A stretch of DNA of 64,000 nt from Codonopsis lanceolata (taxonomy: Eukaryota; Streptophyta; Magnoliopsida; Asterales; Campanulaceae), in assembly GCA_013146195.2 (NCBI GenBank), contig CM028382.1, positions 54,342,430 to 54,406,429 on the forward strand, written 5' to 3'. Below, piece by piece: positions 46,526-57,640 of the stretch; position 1 is the stretch's first letter; each line of letters starts with the position of its first letter. The notes beneath the pieces are model-generated. The model had not been told where the DNA came from. It saw nothing but the letters and a program-made list of their open reading frames with translations, and did no database searches. The translations under genes and the position numbers were made by a program.

Positions 46526-48122
46526 AGTTTTCTGTATCATGTTATCCTTTATTTAGGGGATAACAGGATGCAAGAATACATCACCATTTCATTCCTATTT
46601 TCCCTTGTGTAGGGGAAAACAGAAAATTGCAAGAAAGGATGTTGCGGGGCCCCATTATGGACTTTATAAAATATTGCCTTAAGGCCTATTTAGGATGGCT
46701 ATGAGCGCTTTAGGTTTTATGTATCAAGTTATCCCTTGTTTAGGGGATACCAGGATGCAGGAATACATCACCCTTTCATTCTCATTCTCCCTTGTGTAGG
46801 GGAAAACATAAAAGTACAAGAAAGGATGTTGCGATGCCCCACTGTGATCCAAAATGTTTTGACAAAGTCGTCATCTTTATTTTAAGGAGAAAATAAAGAA
46901 AAAACCAAAAATAAAACCAGAGAATGCAAAAATATTGGGTTCGGATGCTAAGTTACGAGTTGGGAAGGTGCTAGGCATCCAACTCACCCTTTCGGTCTCA
47001 AAAACAGTTTTTTGGCTAAAGTATGCTTTTATTATATTTTTATAGAAAATAAATAAAGCATTAAAAGAAAGAAAAGAAAACAAATACATTCATGTCCACA
47101 TTATTTACAGACTTAATTGCAGCCGCTTCCTTCCAATAATTTACAAATATACTTAAAAATATTTGGCCATAATAATGGCTCTTTTTAATGTTATTTTCTA
47201 AATAAATCTGGGCAGCACAACGACTTATATTTTTACATTGGGCCAGATGGAAAATAGTTTTTTTTATAAAATAACGCCCTTAAAGGCTCACTTATTAGAG
47301 CGTGGTGTACTCGCTCTGTCCTTCCGGGAGAAGGAGTCTTTTTCTGCTTTGTTGTTCTGCGGTTTGCGCAGGGTGACTGGCCCTTCAGAAGGATGCTTAC
47401 GCACCGTCAAATGGACGAACAAGTGAGCAAGCTGCTGCGTTTTTCTTTGGTGCGTGCTTGGCTGAATCGAGGCGAGAATAACCTGTTTGTTTCTAGCGGA
47501 TTTGGCCTTTTTACTCGAGCAGAGCAACTGCTCTTTTCGAGATTTTTGGACCGAGGAAAGAAGGTGGAAACCTAGCTGGGGGCTAAGGCTCACTTTGACC
47601 GGTTGGTTTTGTGTTTGGAAGAGTTTTGGCAAAGCTTCGAGGCTTTATAGGAGGGGGCGCTCACTATCTCACGATCGCTCTATATTTCTTCGGCGTAACA
47701 ACAATGCTAAAAGTGAGATGAATTCTTTCTGTTGTGTGTCCTTGAAAGCGAACTTGGGGACCTCTATTTATAGGCTGAGAGAGGGACACCACTGGGATTT
47801 ACGAATTTCATCATGTGCTTCACCAGCTTTTACTGCGTGCTTGAGAATTTGTGCAATGCGTTAACTTTGAGGGCACTATAGCAGAGCCTGGCGCGGGCAC
47901 CGTGCATTCTGGGCACCGCACCAAGATGCTTATGTGGCAGCGCCAGTGACCCTTTTCCAGCCTCTTTTTGACACTTTTAGCCCCTGCATTTCACTGTTTT
48001 ACGCATCATGCTTTGTCTTTTGCATTTTTAAACCTTGTAACATGACATTTGTTAAGTTTTAACAGGTCTTGATATCGCATGTCAATGTCACGTACCAGGG
48101 GTATGAAATTGGGGTGTCTACA
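46526..48122 (-). repeat. 3' LTR of a Tat-type element, outer end cut by SIRE insertion
   Basis: On the minus strand it starts TGTAGACACCCCAATTTCAT at 48122. A TATA-like TATAAATAG is at 47772-47764. It is homologous to 1-1183. Two direct repeats, 46534-46655 and 46721-46843, share GTATCA(T/A)GTTATCC and CTTGTGTAGGGGAAAAC. The outer end is not reached before the SIRE LTR at 46525. Confidence 0.8.
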
Positions 48123-48358
48123 GAGCCCCTCAACGATGGAGTCTACGGGTAACCCGCAGCTTACTGAGTAGACAAACATCGTTGATAAGAAATAGACTCT
48201 CCAATTTCGTGCTATTATAATGGGGGAGAAATGCAACAGATATCAGTTATAATGCAATAGTTTATAATGCAAACCAAAGCTCACATATCCTAAACATATT
48301 TAGCTGGTTATAGCGGGTTATCGTAGTTTTTAAGCAGATATGCAAATTAAGTGCTCTA

Positions 48359-48720
48359 ATGGTCGGACCTACTGAAGTAGGCTGCCTACGTATCCTTTAA
48401 TAAAGGGAATCAGACCAAATGTAGTTCGGCCAAAGCCGAAACAAGCATCCTGCAATGGTCGTGCCTGCCGAAATAGACTGCCTACGTATCCTTATCAAAG
48501 GAATCAGACCAAACGTAGTTCCCCGAAGCCGAAACAAGTGTGTTGCGATGGTCGTGCCTACCGAAATAGGCTGCCTACGTATCCTTATCAAAGGAATCAG
48601 ACCAAATGTAGTTCCCCGAAGCCAAAACAAGTGTGTTGCGATGGTCGTGCCTACCGAAATAGGCTGCCTACGTATCCTTATCAAAGGAATCAGACCAAAC
48701 GTAGTTCCCCTATGCAAACA
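48359..48720. repeat. Tandem array, 93-96-bp unit, about 4 copies
   Basis: Units start at 48359, 48455, 48548 and 48641 with ATGGTCG(T/G)(G/A)CCT. All contain GCTGCCTACGTATCCTT and GGAATCAGACCAAA. Spacings of 96, 93 and 93 keep the frame, so long artificial open frames appear on both strands. Confidence 0.9.
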
Positions 48721-48751
48721 AACGGTGATGGGTGGGATGCCAAGGTCAAAC

Positions 48752-49290
48752 ATCGTGTCCTCAGGAACTCAGTCCTTTGTCGGAGCACGATAGCCTTTCT
48801 CTCTGGCCCGGGGTTGCAGCCCCTTCGTGAGAAAGGCCAAAACACTAATCATAATGCATGTCGTATCCCTAAAGGGTCGAAACCCTTTGCCGAACACGAC
48901 GGCGGAATGCATCGTCTCCTCAGGAACTCAGTCCTTCGTCATATAACGATAGCATTTCCCTCTGACCCGGGGTTGCAGCCCCTTCAGGGAAAGTTCCAAA
49001 CACAAATAATAGTGCATGTCGTATCCTCAAAGGGTCGAAACCCTCTGCCAAACACGACGGCAGAATGCATCGTTTCCTTAGGAACTCAGTCCTTCGTCAG
49101 AGAACGATAGCCTTTCCCTCTGACCCGGGGTTGCAGCCCCTTCAGGGAAAGATTCGACAACCAAGTGGACCACAAAATGGATTGATCATTCCTCTTAGGG
49201 TTACGCCCCGCGAGGAGATGATCCTATGCTACTCCTATAAAGCAGGAAAGCATCGCATCCTCAGGAACTCAGTCCTTTGTTGAATGCGAT
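48752..49290. repeat. Tandem array of hairpin units, ~158-185 bp, 3 full copies plus a partial
   Basis: Each unit contains AGGAACTCAGTCCT, then CCCGGGGTTGCAGCCCC, then AAGGGTCGAAACCCT, all short inverted repeats. The AGGA...TCCT hairpin lies inside a longer stem whose arms differ between units but stay complementary: ATCGTG/CACGAT, ATCGTT/AACGAT and ATCGCAT/ATGCGAT. It lies next to the 3' LTR, where Tat elements often carry array-forming sequence. Confidence 0.85.
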
Positions 49291-49439
49291 GGTGGAACAC
49301 ATCATGCATGCAAAAGGTAAAATACTTTATCTTTTCTTACCATTGCTTTGCTGTTGCTGCCTTTGCTTCCTTTGCTACTTTTGCTGCATTTGCTTTGCAT
49401 TTGCTGCTTTTGTGGACTCATGCTGGGGATTTTCTATTT

Positions 49440-49635
49440 TTTTGCTGCATTTCCGACTCTTGCCGGAAATTTTCTTCTTTTTGATGTATTTCCAGCTTCT
49501 GCTGGAAAATTCTTCCTTTTGCTGCTTTAGCTGGAAAATTCTTCTTTGTTGCTGCATTTCCGGCTTCTGCTAGAAAATTCTTCTTTTTGCTGTATTTCCG
49601 GCTTCTGCTGGAAAACTCTTCTTTTTGCTGCTTGC
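49440..49635. repeat. Short tandem array with TTTCC(A/G)GC...GCTGGAAA hairpins
   Basis: About five units of 38-50 bp carry TTTTGCTG(C/T)ATTTCC followed by GCTGGAAA. One unit has the perfect arms TTTCCAGC and GCTGGAAA. Confidence 0.75.
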
Positions 49636-49649
49636 ACATATATTTTCCA

Positions 49650-49925
49650 TGCTGCTCATTGCTTGTCTCCTTTTTTTTTTCCTGCTTCTTTCACATATAT
49701 ATATTTTTTGCCTTTCTTTTCTTTTCATGCTTGTATTTTTTCCTTCATGCTTTGCATTTTTTCTTTTCGTTTGCATGCTTTAAATATTTTTTCTTTTGCA
49801 TGTTTTACATTTTTTCTTTTGCATACTTGCATTTTTTATTTTGCATGCTTTACATTTTTTTCTTTTTATTCATTGCATTTCTTTTTATTGCATGCTTGCA
49901 TTATTTTTATTTTGCATGCTTACAT
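49650..49925. repeat. Pyrimidine-rich TTTTGCATG(C)TT simple array
   Basis: Roughly ten spaced copies of TTTTGCATGCTT or TTTTGCATACTT in a T-rich background. Low complexity, not coding. Confidence 0.7.
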
Positions 49926-50155
49926 TTGCCGCTGATACTTCTGGCTTTTCTGCTCACTTGACGATTGATCTACTGGGGATATGGACTTTCGCTTGCTCTT
50001 GGATGGATGCTCGTCAAATTTTGTTAACAAAACTAACTTTGTTAACTTTCCGTTAAGCCTCAGGGGTCATTTTGCAGTTTTGAAAATTTGAGGACTTAAG
50101 TGTCAAACCTTCAAACTTTGGAGGGGGAAAAAGGAAAAAAATTCTTTTTTCTCCC

Positions 50156-50323
50156 TTATATGCGACGGGCAGGAGAGGGAGATAGCAGTTCACTGCTTCT
50201 CTCTTTCTTTCTTCATCTTTTGCAACATTGCTTGTGGCCATTGTTGTTGCTTTGCTCATATCTTTTTCATTTTCTCTCATTTTCTCGATTTTCTTCCACC
50301 AATTTGCATGTTTTTCTTAGCAG
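50156..50323 (+). promoter_or_regulatory. Promoter-like region of the antisense gene
   Basis: TTATATG at 50156-50162 is a TATA-like box. A pyrimidine-rich leader follows (CTTCTCTCTTTCTTTCTTC at about 50196-50214), then ATG at 50324. There is no ATG in frame between. Activity is inferred from layout only. Confidence 0.4.
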
Positions 50324-53300
50324 ATGGCTTCTTCTTCGCAATCACGGAAGGGAAAAGCTCCAATTCATCCGGATTCAGGCGAAAGGAGGTAGGAACTTCC
50401 TCCTTTGATCCGGAATTACGTCAGATATCACTACTCCAAGGATGATTGGAGTAACCTCCATCGCGATTGGAATACCCACGTATCAAATCTTCCAATTTCT
50501 GTTGTAAGTTTTTTTTTCCTAAACCCATTTGGATGATTTCTCATATCTGCTAGATTTTTCTGCTGCTTTGGGCTTTTGGAGCATTTCTGACCTTGCTTAT
50601 AATGTTTATGCATGCAATATATATGCTAGAATGATGCAATTTGACAATTTATTCATGAAATTCATGCAATTTATTTTTGCGATGCATAATTTAACTAGTT
50701 GACACTATTTGACACTGCGATGCATGCCTTATATTATTAATGCAATTTGGCTACATGATGCATGTTTAGACTGAAAAAATATTTTAATATGATGCATTCC
50801 TATGAAATAGACTTTTTGGAATATGATGTATTTTTTTTGGGTATATTTTCAGACGCATTTTGGATGCAGGCAAAATATAACATGAATATTTTATGCGAGA
50901 AAATTCATTTTTTTATGCATGTCTATGCTGCAGAGACATGATAAATGTCGTGGAAATATTTTTCTTTTCAGGATTTGCAACATTTTATCTTTATTTTTGC
51001 GAATGCTAAAATGCAGTTATTTGGACAATAAATGCAAATGATAAATGGCTAATGCATGCATATATCATTTTATTGGATGCAAATGTGACATAGAAAATTT
51101 ACGGGATGCTTGCTAATATTATGCATGGGCATTTGTTTTTCATGTGTGCAAAAATACACAAATGTGTTATATTTTTTTTCCAAATACAAAACACACATTT
51201 CTCTTCTTTTTTTTCGGATAAACACACACCTTTTTTATGATGCCGAAATGCCAAAATATATATTTTTTTTTAATGCAAAAAGATGCATTTTTTTTCGATT
51301 GATGCAAAAGATGCAATCACAATTTTCTAATGCTAAAATACAATATATATAAAAAAATTGAATGCAAAAGTGTAAAATATATATTTCCTTTCTTTTTTGA
51401 ATACAAAAGATGCAATATAGAAAATATTATGCAAAAATTTTATGATGATTTGCAAAATGCGATGTATGCAACATGCTTATATTTAATAATGTGCGCAGGA
51501 AAAATAAAGATATTAAACTTACCTTTTCCTTTTTCTTTTATTTTTTTTTTCAGATGCGCAAGCCCCTGATCCGAATTCGGGCATGTTGTGCTAATATTTC
51601 CAACATTTATCGCTTGATGCCCGAGGCGGCACAAGTCCTGGTGGAGGGCTCGGGTTTTAGCATGTTTTTCCAGGCTTTTGGTCCCTTCCGCAGCTTCTTT
51701 CCCATTTTCGAGGTTCTGAGGGATTATTGGTGGGATACTACCCACACTTTCCACTTCAGCTGGGGGGAGGCCACTATGACCCCTTGTGATTTTCCTGCGA
51801 TCACAGGCATTCCTACCAGCATCAGTAGGCCTATGGAGCCTGATTACACCCTTTATCACCACAACGACGTGGTGGAAGATCTCCTGGGCTTTGAGCCCGA
51901 ATATAAATCCGCTGATGAAGTCTACATTGGCAGCGTGCGAAAATGCTTTTAGAGAATGCCGGGAGGGTTCCAGAGAATGACAGCGAGGCCGTAGCTCGCG
52001 TTGCCAGGGAATTCTTGTTCTTTTTCCTTGGGACGTCGCTTTTTCCCAATTCGTCCACTACCCTGCGGGTTTCTATCTTGGCATGCCTGAGGGATTTTGA
52101 TCACATTGCTGATTATGACTGAGGGCAGGCAGGCCTGGCCGAGCTGTACGCCTCGATGGATAGAGCCAGCCGCAATGACTCGCCGACTCTTAATGGACTT
52201 GCTCCGGCGTGGGAGGTATCTTTTCTTTTCCTACCTTTGTTTCTTTATTCTTCTTTTTTTCAGCATATTTTTTCTTTTTGCTGATGATTTTTTCATTGTT
52301 TTTGTTTTTGTTTTTGCTTTTTTTTTTTTTTTTTTTTTTTTCAGGTTTGGGCTTATTCATTTTTCCATTTCACGCCAAGTCGGTTGCATCAGCGTCTTCA
52401 CGAGCCACCCTACTTGGCTAAGTTCGTGAATAAGAATAGAGTCAGGCCGAACCGGGATGGCGGTTGCTCGGATGCAGATTGGGTGCGGGAGCAGATTGCC
52501 AGCTCGAGCGCATGCACGATGCATTTCTTTCCCTGGAGGGGCCTGGTCGGTCATTATGCAGTGACTCTGGAGATGAGATGACGTCGGATACTGATGGTAT
52601 CTATCATGGTTGACTCGTTATATATGGGCGAGCGGGTCAACCGCCAGCACTCTTCATTTTTGACACCCCTAGTAGTACCTCCTATGCCTCCCATTTGGGT
52701 GGTTGCGCCAGATTTCTTGCCAAACAGATATCAGTACCTGTCAAGATTTCCTATGCCTCAGAGTGACTTCCCAGCTATGACATATGAGGACTTTTTGAGG
52801 ATTATGCTACATCCTCCCCCTCCTGTTACTGCGGCAACCAGGCGTGCTTCAGATGCTTTCGATAGGCCGAGGCCTTCTATTCCAGCTCTTGATGCGCATC
52901 TGGAGTTTACTAGACCTGATGATGCTTTCTCCACCTTTCGTTATCATCGAGACGGCAGAATAGTGGAGGAAGTTCTCCCTGATGCGGACATTCCTAGGGA
53001 GTATCGGATCCCGGAGCAGGCTCGCACGGTAGACACAATTCTTTTTGCTTTTTCATTTTTTTTCATCATTTCATATTTTTTTTTCATAAATATATATTTT
53101 TTGGAGACTGATATATTTTCTTTTTGTTGTCTCTTACTCTTTTTTTTTAAGTTAACGTGTCTACGTACAAGAAGCTGCTGCGGGGTTTCTTTAGCATCAA
53201 TAAGCTTTATCAGAAGCTTATGGACGAGTTCTCTTGCCGAGGGAATGACGCAATGCGGCAAACCAGGCGCCGGGATGATGATGATGATGATGAAGCGGCT

Positions 53301-54004
53301 GCCGGATCGAGTCGTGCTCGGGCAAGAGGACGAGCATATAGGGCTGGCGGTGGACACGTCCCTCGAGTTATGGGTGGCAATCTGGACAGGAGCCAGTCTT
53401 CCCGTGCTCATTAGCTTTTGTTACCTGGATTTATTAGCCTTTCTTTTATTTCTAGTACCGGATTCTGTACATATATATTTTATGCAATGCAATATAATTT
53501 TATATGATGCAAAAATTTAAAAATGCAGACTTAATACTTCATGCACAAAATAAAACTAGACCATTATCTAGGGATAATGACACACTGTAGCTTAGAAAGG
53601 GATTTTAGAAAAATACACCTTCGGGTTCGAGCGGGCTTTTCTGATAATTTGCGGGGAGGAAGAGGCAGTCGCCTCTACCTGTGTTGGATATTTTATAATC
53701 TCCGCGAGGATATTTTTTATAGCTTCTTCATTTTTCCTTGCGATCAGACAGAGCAACAGGCAATGGTCGGAGCCGAAATACCAGGATACCAGGCAGTTTG
53801 GGGGAGCAGGAAAGAGGATCCTGGCGCCACCCATAAGGGATATGGGTGTCACGCCCAAGTTGTCCAGCTTTTCAGGACAATAGGGACGCTGATGAAGAAG
53901 AAGAAGATACTTCTAGAGGTTCTCACGCTGGTGAGACTGGAGCCTCTTTTGTGCCTCGCAGAAGAAGTATATGGTCCCAGCTAGGCAAACGCCGCAGGCA
54001 TTGA
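50324..54004 (+). pseudogene. Antisense multi-exon gene of the plant-mobile-domain type inside the Tat element
   Basis: Exon 1 (50324-50503) gives MASSSQSRKGKAPIHPDSG then, after one in-frame TAG at 50390, ELPPLIRNYVRYHYSKDDW and THVSNLPISV, ending at GTAAGT. Exon 2 (51554-52215) follows a pure T tract and CAG: MRKPLIRIRACCANISN, FGPFRSFFPIFEVLRD, THTFHFSWGEATMTPCDFPA and ITGIP. This matches the aminotransferase-like plant mobile domain. A one-base shift near 51942 and a TGA at about 52121 break it. AWE|VWAY joins exon 2 to exon 3 (52345-53028) in phase, with FHFTPSRLHQRLHEPP and ACTMHFFPWRGLVGHY. Exon 4 (about 53151-53414) is acidic then Arg/Gly-rich. A last exon (53876-54004) reads DADEEEEDTSRG and ends SIWSQLGKRRRH. 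Direction is opposite to gag-pol. Confidence 0.78.
50504..51553 (+). other. Putative intron 1 of the antisense gene (1,050 bp)
   Basis: GTAAGT donor and a T-tract CAG acceptor, phase 0 on both sides. The interior is unusually rich in ATGCA (for example 50610-50770 and 51050-51330). Confidence 0.6.
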
Positions 54005-54317
54005 TAGACTGCTTTAGGGCTGAGCTGCAAATAAAGGATAGTTCTTTTTTTTGGGGGAAACAAGGGGGTGGAGATAGCAAGTAATAGTAGATAGAATGTA
54101 CAGGCAATAAATGCATAATCTAAAACGTCTTAAGCAGTTATTACTAAGTTGCACCAAATGACCCGTTTTATATTTTGGTATTTTTACGCGAGCTCTTGTC
54201 GTGGTTTTTCTCTTTCTTTGTCAGTCAAGACTCTGCATGCTGAAGACCGGAGGTCGGATGCTGAGGATTTAGAAAGTGCATTCCCTCCCCCTTTTCTCCT
54301 AATTAATTTTTTTTATT

Positions 54318-54458
54318 TGCTCTAACTTTTGCCTAGGCTGCCCTTTCGGGTTTTCAACCTAGCGAGCCCTTATTTATCCTTTTTGTTCCCTTTCCCTTTT
54401 TTTATATGCTCTAATTTTTGCCTAGGTCGCCCTTTCAGGTTTTCAACCTAGCGAACTG
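54318..54458. repeat. Pair of ~50-bp direct repeats, 89 bp apart
   Basis: TGCTCTAA(C/T)TTTTGCCTAGG and GGTTTTCAACCTAGCGA occur at 54318-54366 and 54407-54455, between the antisense gene and the integrase stop. Confidence 0.8.
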
Positions 54459-54488
54459 GAGAGGGAAGCAACTGCCAGATATTTTGGT

Positions 54489-55781
54489 TTATGCGTAATA
54501 CCTTTTGAGCTTGTCGAGGTTGAAGGGCTGAACATGATCCTCCCCTTCCTGATTCGTGAGGAGTACTGCATTTCCTGATCGGATCTCTTTGACAACATAA
54601 GGTCCCATCCAAGGAGATTTCCACTTTCCCCTAGCATCAATATAACTAGGGGGTTTTTCTCGAAGCAATAGGTTTCCGACTTGGATGTTGCGACATTTGA
54701 CTTTTTTATTGAAGGCTCGGGCTATGTGCCTTTGATATGCTCGGGTGTGCTCTAGGGCTAGTAATCGTCGTTCATTGATTAGGGCTAATTCTTCATATCG
54801 CCCTTTGACCCAGCCAATTTCTGATATGCCGGATTCCATCATTACTCTTAATGATGGGATCTCAACTTCTATGGGCAGCACTGCCTCTATGCCATATGCT
54901 AGAGAATAGGGAGCAGCCCCAGTGGGTGTGCGGACTGAAGTGCGATAGCCCCAGAGGGCTAGTGGCAGTTTTTCTGGCCAGTCTCTTCCTGTATCAGCCA
55001 TTTTTCTGATAATATTTTCTAGCGTTTTATTGGCTGCTTCAACGGCACCGTTGGCTTGTGGTCGGTAGGGGGAGGATTTATGTCTTTGAATTCTGAATTC
55101 GTCGAGTAGACGATTCACGTCCCCTTCAAAATGTGTGCCGTTGTCGGAGATGATCTCGAAAGGTACTCCGTATCGATATATGATGTTGGTCCAGATGAAA
55201 TCGGACACCTTTCGAGCATTTAGAACTTTATAGGAATAGGCTTCCACCCACTTTGTGAAATAATTGACGGCTACCAGAACGTACTCGTGGCTATTGGATC
55301 CCTTCGGGTGAATTTGGCCTATGACGTCAATTCCCCAAGTTGAAAAGGCCCAGGGGGTTGTGGAGTTATATAAGATGTACGGTGGCACGTGTTGCAGATT
55401 TGCGAAACACTGGCATTTGTCGCAATGACGCACCCATCGAATACAGTCGGTTTCTAGTGTACTCCAATAGTACCCCTGCCGGATAACTTTTTTCGATAAC
55501 ATATGGCTATTCATGTGGGGCCCGCAGGTACCACCATGAAGTTGGTCCATGATTTGCTCGGCTTTTGCTTGATCGATTCATAATAGATTTAGGCCCCGAT
55601 AATGCCTCTTGTACAGGCTACCACCGCTAAATACGAATTGCGATGCACATCTCCGCAGGGAGACTTTCCCTCTTTTGTCTAGGCTGGGAGGATAGATCCC
55701 TTTCTGAAGCAAATTTAAGATATCAGAATACCAAGGATCGTGATCTGTTTCAGGATCAGCATTGATTTTGAAGCAGTACAC
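54489..55781 (-). pseudogene. Tat integrase
   Basis: The N-terminal zinc part reads LLSKKVIRQGYYW-like sequence, then HCDKCQCFANLQHVPP (about 55430). The core has WGIDVIGQIHPKG (first Asp, about 55320), EIISDNGTHFEGDVNRLL (second Asp, about 55140) and GAVEAANKTLENII (Glu, about 55040). The C-terminal part reads GNLLLREKPPSY, KWKSPWMGPYVVKEI and ends FNLDKLKRYYA at 54489. From 55550 the frame is open for 353 codons with the DDE triad in place. A stop at about 55577 separates it from the upstream part. It inserts element DNA into the genome. Confidence 0.92.
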
Positions 55782-55954
55782 CGGAGTGACCTTTTTCCCA
55801 ACTATAAATGGCTGGACATTGGTTTACGCGGGAATTTGGACCAGCGAACCTAGACTGGCCAAGGCATCGACAAATTGATTTCTATCTCGCGGCTCTACTG
55901 AAACGAGATAGAATCAAATTTAGTGGCGAGTGTTGTCAACTTGGCGTGATAGAG

Positions 55955-56197
55955 CTACAGTCGGGGATCCTGGGTTTTCCACTTCCCTTCGACTTGATTT
56001 ATGATTAGGGCAGAGTCACCATAGACTTCCAAGTCTTTGGCCCCTTTTTGAAGAGCTTCTTCTAGGCTAGCGATACAAGCTTCGTATTCAGCGGTATTGT
56101 TCGAGCACTCGAACTCCAACCTTATGGCCAATGGAGTGTGAGAATCCGCTGGGTCGATTAGCAAGATTCCTATGCCAAAACCTCTTTTATTTGCGGC
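55955..56197 (-). pseudogene. Second RNase H domain (archaeal-like) of the Tat element
   Basis: GFGIGILLIDPADSHT, RLEFECSNNTAEYEACI, LEVYGDSALIINQVEG and WKTQDPRL are the E...NNTAEY...GDS pattern of the additional RNase H acquired by the Tat lineage, distinct from the usual gypsy RNase H upstream. A stop (FFD then TGA) at about 56198 separates it from the first domain. Its second half after DPRL is lost or frameshifted before the integrase. Confidence 0.85.
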
Positions 56198-57640
56198 TCA
56201 GTCAAAGAACATTTTCCAGCTGGTGTCGTGGTCAGTAATTTCCAGGACACCTTCGTCTGGGAAGCTAGGCTCAGCTGTATCTTCTGCTTTTAAGGGCAAA
56301 TCGACTAAATGGTCTGCAATTACGTTGCATTTGATAGATTTGAGCGTGACATAAGTGATGTCAAACTCGTTGAGAAGAAATAACCACTCAGCCAGTCGGC
56401 TGGATAGTGATGGCTTGCTGAAGATGTATTGTATAGGATCCATCCTGGAGATGAGCTTGATGGATCGTCCTTGCAGATAGGTTTTGAGCCTTTGCGTTGC
56501 CCAAACTAGGCCGGTGCAGCTGTTTTCCAATGTTGAATAATTTAGCTCACTTCCTTGCAGCTTCCTACTTATGAAGTAGATGGCGTTTTCAACGTAGGAA
56601 TTTTCTTTTTCTTGGGCGAGCATAGCCCCTACTGACGTGTCTGTGATGGTTAAATATAGGAGGAGAGGTTTATGTAAATGGGGCAGAGCTAGCACGGGTG
56701 GATTGGTAAGGTAAGCTTTTATTTTTTCGAAGGCCAGCTGGCATTTCTCGTCCCAGACTTGGTCAGTATTTTTCTTTAAAAGTTTGAATAGGGGCTCACA
56801 TATGAATGTCAGCTGTCTGATGAAGCGGCTGATATACTGCAATCGGCCCAGGAAGCCTTTAACTTCGGTTGGAGTTTTTGGTTGCGGCATCTCTATAATG
56901 GCTTTAATTTTGGCTGGCTCGATCTCGATGCCCTGCTCAGTCACCATGAATCCCAGGACCTTGCCTTTGGTAACCCCAAGCGTGCATTTGGTGGGGTTAA
57001 GCTTCATTTGATGCTTTCTTAACCTTTCGAAGAATTTTCTAAGGTCTTTGATATGAGCATCGTTAGCATCGCTAGAGTGTATGATCATGTCGTCAATGTA
57101 CACTTCAACCTCTTTATGAATCATGTCGTGGAAGAGGGTGGTTGCAACCCTTTGATATGTAGCCCCGGAATTTTTTAGCCCAAAGGGCATGACATTGTAG
57201 CAGTATGTTCCCTAAGGAGTAGCGAATGATGTTTTTTCCTGGTCTTCCGTTGCCATTTTGATTTGATTATAGCCCAGCATGCTGTCGACGAAAGATCTTA
57301 TTTTGTGATTAGGAACGGCGTCTACTACGATATCAATATTGGGCAGAGGGAAATCATCTTTTGGCGATGCCTTGTTGAGTTCACGGAAGTCTACACAGAT
57401 CTAAACCTTCCCATTGGGCTTGGGAACAGTCACTATATTGGACAGCCAGATGGGGCATTTTACTACCCGAATAAATTTGACATGTAGCTGCTTCATGATT
57501 TTTTTTCTTTACTTATAGTGACCATTCTGGTTTAATTCGGCAGAGCTTCTGCTTGATTGACCGAGCATCCGGATATATGGGGATCTGGTGTTCAATGATT
57601 GCTGGATCCAGCCCAGGCATATCTTCATAGGACCAGGCAA
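56198..57640 (-). pseudogene. Tat reverse transcriptase and first RNase H
   Basis: RT begins near 57640 with ALIDLLKEFVDIFAW and MPGLDPAIIEHQ, and continues WLSNIVTVPKPNGKV, ICVDFRELNKASPKDDFPLP, then (57190 on) MPFGLKNSGATYQRVA and the catalytic VEVYIDDMIIHS at about 57090. RNase H continues with LLLYLTITDTSVGAMLAQE, YFISRKLQGSELNYSTLE and AEWLFLLNEFDITY, and ends near EPSFPDEGVLEITDHD. From 57190 to 56198 the frame is open for 330 codons. Stops in the first half of RT (about 57505, 57405 and 57210) inactivate it. Confidence 0.92.

Noticed and set aside
46545..46580. TAGGGGATAACAGGATGC resembles the I-SceI homing site
   Set aside because: Several mismatches and an inserted G. It is part of the repeated GTTATCC...GGATAAC hairpin of the LTR.
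48868..48880. CCCTAAA as a possible telomere repeat
   Set aside because: Single occurrence inside a hairpin unit, no tandem run.
48397..49110. Long open frames (up to 190 codons) on both strands
   Set aside because: They are translations of tandem repeats whose period is near a multiple of three, with no start context, domain or codon bias.
49546..49961. Plus-strand frames of about 125 codons rich in Phe, Cys and Leu
   Set aside because: Reading of a T-rich simple array, not a membrane protein.
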